In this document: positions 7,440-13,499 of the stretch, piece by piece
Position numbering within the stretch: position 1 is the stretch's first letter
Layout of the letters: every line of letters begins with the position of its first letter
Notes under the pieces: generated by a model
Told to the model about the DNA's origin: nothing
Database searches by the model: none
The model's input: only the letters and a program-made list of their open reading frames with translations
Translations under genes and position numbers: made by a program
Assembly (NCBI GenBank): GCA_020528935.1
Contig: JAJDFU010000256.1
Span: forward strand, 1 to 15,567
Direction of reading: 5' to 3'
Length of the DNA: 15,567 bases
DNA from: Saprospiraceae bacterium
GTDB taxonomy: Bacteria > Bacteroidota > Bacteroidia > Chitinophagales > Saprospiraceae

Positions 7440-7446
7440 TCATCGC

Positions 7447-7812
7447 TTACAGCTTTTCGGGTTGGGAGACCGTACGTTCGTTCTGCCGGTCGCCGGTATT
7501 GAGTGTGCCGGCCGGTTCGAAAAGCAGCACGCTCGTTTCCGCAGGAGCGTAAGGCTTGTGTTCCACTCCGCGGGGAATGATGGTAAACTCACCCGGATTC
7601 AGCTCCAGGGTCTGCTCGGCCAACTCGATAAACAGCTTACCCTCCAGCACGAGAAAAAGCTCGTCTTCCGCCTCGTGCTTGTGCTTGAGGAATTCCCCTT
7701 TGAACTTGGCCAGTTTGACCTGCTGCCCGTTGAGCTCCCCCACGATCCTGGGCGACCAGTAATCGTGAAACGCCTTCAGCTTTTCGGACAGGTTAACCTT
7801 CGACACCGGCAT
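7447..7812 (-). CDS. Single-domain cupin protein
   Basis: This small cytosolic beta-barrel protein is 121 residues from the ATG at 7812. Cupin motif 1 is clear, with metal ligands His44, His46 and Glu51 followed by Gly58 (FLKHKHEAEDELFLVLEG). Motif 2 is PGEFTIIPRGVEHKPYAP at 73-90, with His85 as fourth ligand. The family binds a divalent metal, and members range from isomerases and dioxygenases to sugar-binding or stress proteins; the substrate cannot be told here. An in-frame ATG 21 codons upstream (7875) would add a low-complexity, Cys-containing leader overlapping the 7848-7870 hairpin, so the inner start is preferred. No signal peptide is present. It lies downstream of the choloylglycine-hydrolase-like gene, with a hairpin in between. 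Confidence 0.85.
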   Translation of the reverse strand: MPVSKVNLSEKLKAFHDYWSPRIVGELNGQQVKLAKFKGEFLKHKHEAEDELFLVLEGKLFIELAEQTLELNPGEFTIIPRGVEHKPYAPAETSVLLFEPAGTLNTGDRQNERTVSQPEKL

Positions 7813-7847
7813 AGTCTTGCTTTCGTTACAGTCATTTATCCAAGAAC

Positions 7848-7870
7848 AGGCATTCCTGCCATGAATGCCT
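7848..7870 (-). terminator. Hairpin between the amidase and cupin genes
   Basis: AGGCATTC (7848-7855) and GAATGCCT (7863-7870) form a perfect 8-bp stem with a 7-nt loop, 37 nt beyond the end of the amidase gene. On the minus strand it is followed by GTTCTT, only a weak T-run. It could terminate the amidase transcript or sit in the cupin leader. Confidence 0.4.
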
Positions 7871-7907
7871 TGCATTGTGCTTTCATGCTTCCCGAACGAG
7901 CACCGGC

Positions 7908-8966
7908 CTATTCCAGGCCCATAAACTCGAAGGGTTTGGCCACCACCAGCTCATCCGCTGCATTGCCGGCATACACTTCCTGATTGATCACGGACAGTTT
8001 TTTCACCTTGGCCTCAGGTGAAAAATCGATCTCTCTGAGATCCAGCCAGAACACATTGGGCGACAGGGCGCTCTCGTAGTAATACACCCGGTTTTTGTGA
8101 TCGGAAACGGTGCGCCACTGTGTACTGGAGATGTTGGGCTGGCCGGGCGTGGAAATGCCCAGGGGAACGGATACGTTGCGGATCACCCCGAACATAGAGG
8201 CCAGTGCCACCCGGGTATTATCGGTCTGTGGAATAGCCTGTACGTAGAAGGAAGCCCGCGCAAAGCGGTCGGCAGCCCGGTTGGTGCCCGGGAGCATGGT
8301 GGTACCCCCGATCTGCTTCCAGTAATCGTACAAGGCCAGTTGCTTGTCATAAGTGGGCGAATTGGTCATCACCTGGTATTCGCGACCGTGGTGGATAACC
8401 AGTTTGCCGCCGATGTACTCGAATATGGCACTATCTCCGGAAGCATCGGAAATAGACAGATGCAGGGTGGCCAGACCGATGCCGGTACCCCCCGGTGTTT
8501 CGGCAGTGACCACCAAAAAGTCTTCGCGCTCCAGGGCCTTCACCGCCTCGGCCACGGTGGCAAAATTGTCGAGCACGTATTGCGCCCATAGCGAGATGGC
8601 GAGCGTCTTTTTTCCGGAGACCACAGGCGGATATTCCGACTCGGCCAGCCACAGCAAATTGGCGACCAGGCCTTTTTCGTTCATGCCGTCCGTGGTCGCC
8701 GCCTCGTAGCCCGATACGGTTACGGAACCGTATTTGGAAGTCCAGCTCATGGAATTTGGGCCAGACTTACTCTTCCGCTCCATGCCCCGGGGGAAAACCC
8801 AGATATTACTTCTGATATCCTCTTTCCAGTCCATGGACCGGGCCGTGATGACCGTCTCATCAGGCCCCAGGTAAACAATGCGCGAACAGGCCTGCACATC
8901 GGTGGGATACGGCCAAAGGGTAAGAACGACCGCGCAAACGAACAAGAACAAATTTATTTTTTTCAT
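7908..8966 (-). CDS. Exported choloylglycine-hydrolase-family (penicillin V acylase-like) Ntn amidase
   Basis: The ATG at 8966 gives a 352-residue protein beginning MKKINLFLFVCAVVL, a signal peptide ending DVQA just before Cys27. In this family (bile salt hydrolases, penicillin V acylases, linear amide C-N hydrolases) the N-terminal Cys of the mature protein is the nucleophile, so export cleavage would expose it directly. Other active-site residues match the known spacing: Arg43 and Asp46 (ARSMDW) lie 16 and 19 after the Cys, Asn202 is in MTNSPTYD, and a conserved Arg is in the AADRFAR segment (about 234). The likely reaction is hydrolysis of an amide bond in the periplasm; the substrate, such as bile salt, penicillin V or an acyl-homoserine lactone, is not determinable. 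VQAC could be misread as a lipobox. An upstream in-frame TTG at 8972 is less likely than the ATG. Confidence 0.88.
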   Translation of the reverse strand: MKKINLFLFVCAVVLTLWPYPTDVQACSRIVYLGPDETVITARSMDWKEDIRSNIWVFPRGMERKSKSGPNSMSWTSKYGSVTVSGYEAATTDGMNEKGLVANLLWLAESEYPPVVSGKKTLAISLWAQYVLDNFATVAEAVKALEREDFLVVTAETPGGTGIGLATLHLSISDASGDSAIFEYIGGKLVIHHGREYQVMTNSPTYDKQLALYDYWKQIGGTTMLPGTNRAADRFARASFYVQAIPQTDNTRVALASMFGVIRNVSVPLGISTPGQPNISSTQWRTVSDHKNRVYYYESALSPNVFWLDLREIDFSPEAKVKKLSVINQEVYAGNAADELVVAKPFEFMGLE

Positions 8967-9109
8967 CGCCAATGGGTTTTAGAAAATGCATTCCGGGTGG
9001 ATGACCCCACTGAGGGTTCCTCCCGGGAGAAAATGTTTTCACATTCGTTCAATATGCAAAGATTTACTATGAAATCCAATATCTGTCGGGCCGGTAAAAA
9101 TGTTGATTT

Positions 9110-10043
9110 TCAGCCCTTTGGTTCGATGAGTTCCCGAAAAGGCGGATACTCCTTCAGGGGCTTTAAGAACGGATCCGAATCGAACACAGCCGGCCGGTCC
9201 AGATTGCGGAACCCCGCCAATTGGACCTGAGCCTGAATGTTGGCCGCGCTCACCACCTGGGCTTCCTCCGTATCCATCAGCCCTTTGATGAGCCAGTCCG
9301 AGATCATTCGGCCGAAGGCATCGAGCTGCGCATCGGCGGTCTGATTCTCGAAGGCCATTACGGCGATGCGCTCTGTGCGCAAGGCCTCGGGTATGGATTC
9401 GCGAAGGAGGTTTCCTCCCTTGTTCATCCACCAAATCACAGCCGGCACCAGAACCAGCAAAGCCCCTGCTGCGGGAAGCACCCACCTTTTCCGGGCAGGC
9501 TGTTCCAGTTTGCCTTTCAGCTGGCTGCGCAAGGGCACGGTCAGCCCGTCGTTGGCCAACGCCAGGACCTCCATGGGTTCTTCCACGTTCTTGAAGTGAA
9601 ATGTTCCCATTGAACGCAGAGGGAGTTCCGGATGGCTTTTCAGTTGAGCGGCCACCTGTTCGGTGAGCATTACCGAGCCGGGCACAGCGATGGATTCTAC
9701 ACGGGAAGCCAGGTTGACCCCATCCTCGTACACGGTGCCGTCCTGCAGGACGATATTGCCCAGATGAATGCCGATGCGGAGGGGCACGCTCGGTTCGGCC
9801 TGCAGCTCCTGCTGTATGGCCTTGGCACAATACAGGGCATCGACTGCGGAGGGAAACACGCAAAGGCTTCCGTCGCCTCGAACGTCTACCACCTCGCCGC
9901 TATGGGCATCCCCCCGGGCTCTTACGACCTCTACAAACCGTTGCACACACACGGGCCAGCCCCATTTGTTCGTTGTGCTGCATCATAGCGGTGTACCCCG
10001 CGATATCGGCAAACATGATGGCGGCCAGTCGGCGATGGGGCAT
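9110..10043 (-). pseudogene. Class III adenylate/guanylate cyclase with TolB-like C-terminus, frameshifted in a GT tract
   Basis: The ATG at 10043 opens a cyclase N-terminus (residues 1-32, FADIAGYTAMM, with the first metal Asp13). That frame ends at a stop at 9900-9902. The rest of the protein lies in another frame, open from about 9952 to the stop at 9110: QRFVEVVRARGD, the second metal Asp in VRGDGSLCVF, LRIGIHLGNIV, and DGVNLASR with the transition-state Asn and Arg. The two frames meet at GTGTGTGTG (9952-9944), and one extra GT would restore a continuous cyclase. After the catalytic domain come a transmembrane helix (VLPAAGALLVLVPAVIWWM) and a TolB/FlgO-like segment (IAVMAFENQT). The chain then jumps to a short end, DPFLKPLKEYPPF. 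It could be a decayed gene, a phase-variable gene or an assembly error. If intact it would make a cyclic nucleotide signal at the inner membrane. Confidence 0.75.
9944..9952 (-). repeat. GT dinucleotide tract at the cyclase frameshift
   Basis: Nine bases of alternating GT on the minus strand sit exactly where the cyclase reading frame changes. Gain of one GT unit would fuse the two halves as ARV-CV-QRF. Such tracts are prone to slippage, although four units is short. Confidence 0.6.
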
Positions 10044-10235
10044 AGTACAGCGAATGTTGTGCCTGAAGATACTGTAAAGGTGAAGAGGAAAATCCTTTTT
10101 TCCTTAAGGATGCCTCTGTACCGGTGTCCTGCTCTGCATAGCGAGGTGAAATCTGCAAGAATCCAAACCCGTCGGTCGCCATCCCTTTGCCCGGGGTCCC
10201 TGCGCTGGGGCGGAAGGGCTGTGGGGGCGATGGCC

Positions 10236-10976
10236 CTAGAGGTCGGCGAAGGGATCTTCGCTCAGGCCGATCGCTTCGAGGGTCATCCCGCCGCGGATGT
10301 TGCTGAGCTCCATGGTGCCTATGGCGGTGCGGTGTACGGGCGCGATCCACGCGCCGGTGGGCAGCTGCATCCAGCCTTCCCAGGTATTTTCCAGCCCCCC
10401 GACCGGTAGTACGCTCACCCACATGCGCCAGGCTTTGGGGCGGTGGTTGTCGTCCAGTATCCACAGGTAGGCATCGCCGGGGGTGACGCCGCCGGAGGTG
10501 TACTCCACTATCAGGCCCTGGCTTCCGTCCTTGAGGGGCAGGAGGCCGCGCCGGGTACCCGGATCGAACACTTTAACCACGGGGTTGAGCCAGAAGGAAT
10601 CGTTGAAAAAAAAGGCCAGGGCCTTATCCAGGGTTTTCTGCAGGGCCTCACCCGCCAGGGCCTCGCCTTTTTTCCAGGCCTTACCGGTGGTGGTATTGGG
10701 GTCCAGCAGTACCCGGTAGTCGCTCCAGCGCACTTCCACCAGGTGGCGTTCTTTGTCCCAGACGTAATCGTGCTGCCCCAGGAAGGTCCAGCGCAGCCAG
10801 CGTGTGCTGTCCCAGGCTTCGGCATGGACGGCGGCCATCATCTTGCGGGCCAAGGCATCAGCTTCGGGCGAGGGATTCACCTCGGGGCGGGGTTTGTGCA
10901 GGATGAGACCGGCTACCAGGGCGATGAGGATCAGGACCAGAAAGAGCAGGCCGAGGACGAGTAGTACGCGTTTCAT
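10236..10976 (-). CDS. Membrane-anchored protein of unknown function
   Basis: This 246-residue protein starts MKRVLLVLGLLFLVL. Residues 4-26 form one hydrophobic helix that serves as a signal anchor, leaving about 220 residues on the periplasmic side. The rest is rich in Trp and beta-prone stretches: WTFLGQHDYVWDKERHLVEVRW (63-84), DSFWLNPVVKVFDPGTRR (126-143), VEYTSGGVTPGDAYLWILDD (157-176) and GWMQLPTGAWIAPVHR (201-216). It resembles a family of uncharacterised Bacteroidota proteins I have seen but cannot name, with a possible lipocalin-like or LolA-like fold (inference). The inner ATG at 10976 is chosen because the longer open frame, up to 11297, would run antisense through the glycosyltransferase start and lacks a signal sequence. 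The gene is divergent from the glycosyltransferase, with 108 bp between the starts. Confidence 0.8.
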   Translation of the reverse strand: MKRVLLVLGLLFLVLILIALVAGLILHKPRPEVNPSPEADALARKMMAAVHAEAWDSTRWLRWTFLGQHDYVWDKERHLVEVRWSDYRVLLDPNTTTGKAWKKGEALAGEALQKTLDKALAFFFNDSFWLNPVVKVFDPGTRRGLLPLKDGSQGLIVEYTSGGVTPGDAYLWILDDNHRPKAWRMWVSVLPVGGLENTWEGWMQLPTGAWIAPVHRTAIGTMELSNIRGGMTLEAIGLSEDPFADL

Positions 10977-10995
10977 AAGGAACAGCAATGAATTG

Positions 10996-11011
10996 TGCAT
11001 TCTGCAATGCA
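10996..11011. promoter_or_regulatory. Inverted repeat in the divergent intergenic region
   Basis: TGCATT (10996-11001) and AATGCA (11006-11011) are inverted around CTGC. The site lies 20 bp from the minus-strand start at 10976 and could be an operator or a small hairpin. The assignment is speculative. Confidence 0.25.
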
Positions 11012-11052
11012 GTAAAGATGCGAATTGTTGCGGAGGGGCGGGCATACGTTTT

Positions 11053-11079
11053 TTTGCATGCCCGAAATAGCTAATTTTG
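11053..11079 (+). promoter_or_regulatory. Bacteroidota-type promoter of the glycosyltransferase gene
   Basis: TAATTTTG at 11072-11079 matches the Bacteroidota -7 consensus TAnnTTTG exactly, and a TTTG lies at 11053-11056 as a possible -33 element. The 15-nt spacing is slightly short. The start codon at 11085 follows the -7 box by 5 nt, so the transcript may be leaderless. Confidence 0.5.
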
Positions 11080-11084
11080 CGATC

Positions 11085-11858
11085 ATGTACAACGGGAAGA
11101 AAGTCGTCGTGGTCCTGCCGGCCTACAATGCCGCCCTTACGCTGGAAAAGACCTATGCAGAAATTCCCTTTAACCTGGTAGACGAGGTTATTCTCTGCGA
11201 TGATGCCAGCAGTGATAATACCAGCACCCTGGCCGAACAGATCGGCATAGAACACATCATTGTCCATGCGGACAACCGGGGTTACGGCGGCAACCAAAAG
11301 TCACTCTACAACCGCGCTATGGAGATCGGGGCGGACATCATCATCATGCTTCATCCCGATTACCAGTATACGCCCAAGCTCATTCCAGCCATGGTCAACA
11401 TCATCGGCGACGAGCTCTACCCGGTGGTGTTGGGGTCGCGCATCCTGGGACGGGGCGCTCTCGCCGGCGGCATGCCCCTGTACAAATACATTGCCAACCG
11501 CTTTCTCACCCTGGTACAGAACATCCTGGTCAACTACAAGCTCAGTGAGTACCACACCGGTTACCGGGCCTTCAGCCGGGAGGTGCTGGAAACCATCAAC
11601 TACGAAGAGAATTCCAACGATTTCGTCTTTGACAATCAGATGCTCTCCCAGATCATCTACGCCGGCTTTCACATTGCGGAGGTGACTTGTCCCACCAAGT
11701 ACTTCAAGGAGGCCTCCTCAATCAATTTCAGCCGAAGCGTGCGCTACGGGCTGGGGGTACTGGGGGTTTCCATGCAGCACTTCCTGCAGCGATTGGGCCT
11801 CGCCCGTTTTCGGCTCTACAAGCTCAATACCCGGAAGAAAAGAGAAATGATCGGCTAG
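11085..11858 (+). CDS. Family 2 glycosyltransferase (polyprenyl-phosphate sugar transferase-like)
   Basis: This 257-residue GT-A fold enzyme resembles dolichyl/undecaprenyl-phosphate mannose or glucose synthases. The N-terminal strand VVVVLPAYNAALTLEKT (7-23) begins the nucleotide-binding fold, with CDDASSDNT (38-46, Asp39/Asp40). NRGYGGNQKSLYNRAMEIGAD (64-84) and MLHPDYQY (88-95) carry the sugar-nucleotide and metal contacts. HTGYRAFSREVL (157-168) and NDFVFDNQML (178-187) resemble the acceptor-side loops. The long transmembrane C-terminus of GtrB-type enzymes is absent, so it is probably a soluble or membrane-associated enzyme using a nucleotide-activated sugar. Donor and acceptor are unknown. 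The ATG at 11085 is chosen because the conserved core starts there and a -7 promoter box lies just upstream; the upstream in-frame residues to 11025 look non-coding. Confidence 0.9.
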   Translation: MYNGKKVVVVLPAYNAALTLEKTYAEIPFNLVDEVILCDDASSDNTSTLAEQIGIEHIIVHADNRGYGGNQKSLYNRAMEIGADIIIMLHPDYQYTPKLIPAMVNIIGDELYPVVLGSRILGRGALAGGMPLYKYIANRFLTLVQNILVNYKLSEYHTGYRAFSREVLETINYEENSNDFVFDNQMLSQIIYAGFHIAEVTCPTKYFKEASSINFSRSVRYGLGVLGVSMQHFLQRLGLARFRLYKLNTRKKREMIG

Positions 11859-12025
11859 ATCTGAAGGGCTTTTCGGCTGATGTAAATGGCGGCGAGCAAT
11901 AGCGTATAGGTGAGTGTGGCAGTCATTGGATGTGTCTTGAATTGTGGGTATGTAGATAAAACAAGTGTCGTTAAACGCACTACAGCTGAAAAACGAATCG
12001 GCTGCGCAAAACGCTGCCTGGCTCT

Positions 12026-12820
12026 ATGGGAACACGCCTGAAGGACTTTCTGGATTATTATGCGGACAAATACAACCGGCCGGCGTTCATCCCTGGAGAT
12101 CCCATTGCCATCCCCCACCGATTCCACATCCTTCAAGATATTGAAATTACGGGGTTCTGGGTAGCCATGCTCGCCTGGGGGCAGCGCATTACCATACTCA
12201 ATAAGGCCGAAGACCTCATTGCGCGCATGGACGGCGCGCCCTACGAGTTCATCCTGCAGCACGAAGAAAAAGACCGCCGTCGCTTTCTGGATTTCAAACA
12301 CCGCACCTTTAACGGCACCGATGCCCTGTATTTTCTGGAATTCTTCCAGCACTACTACCGGCGACACCACTCCCTGGAACAGGCCTTCACCCGCCATCTC
12401 AATCCGGACAGCCCACACGCAGGTCCTGCGCTGGAGGGTTTTCAACGCGATTTTTTTGCCCTGCCCGACGCACCGGAACGCACGCGCAAGCACGTGGCCA
12501 CACCCGCCCGGCGATCCACCTGCAAGCGACTCAACATGTTCCTGCGCTGGATGGTCCGGCGGGATAACTGTGGCGTGGATTTCGGCCTGTGGCCAAACAT
12601 TCAGCCCCGCCAACTGCTCATGCCGCTGGATGTGCACGTAGACCGGGTAGCGCGCCGCCTGGGACTGCTCACTCGCAAACAGACCGACTGGCCGGGCGTC
12701 CTGGAGCTCACCGAGCACATGCGTCGCCTGGATCCTGAGGATCCGGCGCGCTACGACTTCGCGCTCTTTGGCCTGGGCATACTGGAAAAAGAAGCGCCCG
12801 GCGAACTGCCCTGGCCCTGA
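12026..12820 (+). CDS. TIGR02757 / DUF2400 family protein
   Basis: This 264-residue protein belongs to a conserved family seen mainly in Bacteroidota, with no assigned biochemical role. Recognisable blocks are DPIAIPHRF (25-33), DIEITGFWVAMLAWGQR (38-54), HRTFNGTDALYFLEFF (92-107), KRLNMFLRWMVRRDNCGVDFGLW (167-189) and PLDVHVDRVARRLGLL (200-215). The C-terminal pattern, with DVHVDR followed by RLDPEDPARYDFALFGLGI, is reminiscent of helix-hairpin-helix DNA glycosylases of the endonuclease III type, so a role in DNA metabolism is possible but unproven. No signal peptide or membrane segment is visible. The ATG at 12026 starts the family's usual LKDFLDYYADKYN opening. The gene converges on the DUF4783 gene, with 6 bp between the stop codons and no clear terminator. 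Confidence 0.88.
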   Translation: MGTRLKDFLDYYADKYNRPAFIPGDPIAIPHRFHILQDIEITGFWVAMLAWGQRITILNKAEDLIARMDGAPYEFILQHEEKDRRRFLDFKHRTFNGTDALYFLEFFQHYYRRHHSLEQAFTRHLNPDSPHAGPALEGFQRDFFALPDAPERTRKHVATPARRSTCKRLNMFLRWMVRRDNCGVDFGLWPNIQPRQLLMPLDVHVDRVARRLGLLTRKQTDWPGVLELTEHMRRLDPEDPARYDFALFGLGILEKEAPGELPWP

Positions 12821-12826
12821 GCCGGC

Positions 12827-13213
12827 CTATTCTTCGTCAAACCGAAGCTCCTGGATCAGGTTCTGGCCACCGGAAGTTTTCAGATAGATATACACCCGGT
12901 AGGTTCCACCGGAGGTGCTCAGGTTTCCAATGCAGTACTGGGCGTCCTTCGTTTTGGACACTCCCTGGTGCACCTTCGCAAAAGAGCGGGGCGGATTGGA
13001 TTGAAAAAAGCGCTCCACCACCTGCACGGCCTCCTGCCGGCTGTAGGTGTCTTCGCGCTCTACCACGGCAAGGTCTACCGTGCGGTCGAAGTAATTGCCC
13101 AGCGCGGCTGCATCGCCGGAGCCGATGGCCTGGGTGATCTTGTTGATGCTTTGATCTGCCGGCGTCCAGGCAGATAGCGTTACGAGAAAAGCGCCTAACC
13201 AAATGACTTTCAT
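12827..13213 (-). CDS. DUF4783 family exported protein
   Basis: The ATG at 13213 gives 128 residues. MKVIWLGAFLVTLSAWTPADQ is a signal peptide (cleavage about residue 16-19). The mature part matches DUF4783, an NTF2-like (SnoaL/ketosteroid isomerase fold) family restricted largely to Bacteroidota: ITQAIGSGDAAALGNYFDRTVDLAV (26-50), YSRQEAVQVVERFFQSNPP (57-75), FAKVHQG (78-84), YCIGNLSTSGGTYRVYIYLKT (93-113) and a C-terminal LIQELRFDEE. Function is unknown; the fold often forms a ligand-binding pocket. A longer in-frame start at 13318 would put 35 unlikely residues before the signal peptide and overlap the candidate promoter. The gene converges with the DUF2400 gene and is divergent from gpmI, separated from its start by 286 bp. 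Confidence 0.88.
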   Translation of the reverse strand: MKVIWLGAFLVTLSAWTPADQSINKITQAIGSGDAAALGNYFDRTVDLAVVEREDTYSRQEAVQVVERFFQSNPPRSFAKVHQGVSKTKDAQYCIGNLSTSGGTYRVYIYLKTSGGQNLIQELRFDEE

Positions 13214-13254
13214 CGTTCGATTTTTTTGTTCATGGGAAAAAGGACATGTACACC

Positions 13255-13281
13255 GAAAAATACAACGTATGAAAACTGCAA
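13255..13281 (-). promoter_or_regulatory. Candidate promoter of the DUF4783 gene
   Basis: On the minus strand TATTTTTC (13262-13255) matches the -7 consensus TAnnTTTG except at the last base, and TTG (13281-13279) lies 16 nt upstream as a -33 element. Transcription would begin about 35-40 nt before the ATG at 13213. This also supports the inner start codon. Confidence 0.4.
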
Positions 13282-13444
13282 TAATTTTTACAGAGTTCCC
13301 CACGCGGAGCCGTTCCAACCGAAAAATCGTCCATTTACCCGCATAATCGCGCTTAGCCGGCTGCGGCAGGGGGGCACCGGATAGCCAAGAGCATTCCCAA
13401 GAATATCCTTTGGCGGCCGACGTTCAAAGCCCCCGGCATTTGCC

Positions 13445-13452
13445 TACCTTTG
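13445..13452 (+). promoter_or_regulatory. -7 promoter box upstream of gpmI
   Basis: TACCTTTG matches TAnnTTTG exactly, 47 nt before the gpmI ATG at 13500. A good -33 TTG at the expected distance is missing; TTC at 13423-13425 is the closest candidate. The position favours the start at 13500 over the in-frame start at 13410. Confidence 0.45.
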
Positions 13453-13499
13453 TTTGCACCTGTACACTCCGTTCAAACGCTCGGTTAACCTTACGACGA

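Noticed and set aside
7218..7446. Gap between the NmrA-like and cupin genes examined for a hidden gene
   Set aside because: Short open frames here have no motifs; only a weak hairpin near 7398-7439 was seen.
9025..9034. CTCCCGGGAG palindrome upstream of the amidase gene
   Set aside because: A 10-bp palindrome without a loop in GC-rich DNA is expected by chance and has no other support.
10977..11297. N-terminal extension of the unknown membrane protein
   Set aside because: It would overlap the glycosyltransferase start in antisense and bury the signal anchor; the inner ATG is the sensible start.
11855..11926. Possible 23-residue hydrophobic peptide on the minus strand (MTATLTYTLLLAAIYISRK...)
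   Set aside because: It looks like a tiny membrane peptide, but there is no promoter box or conservation evidence and it overlaps the glycosyltransferase stop codon; too short to support.
11855..12718. Minus-strand open frame opposite the DUF2400 gene
   Set aside because: The plus-strand protein is a recognised family; the antisense frame has no motifs.
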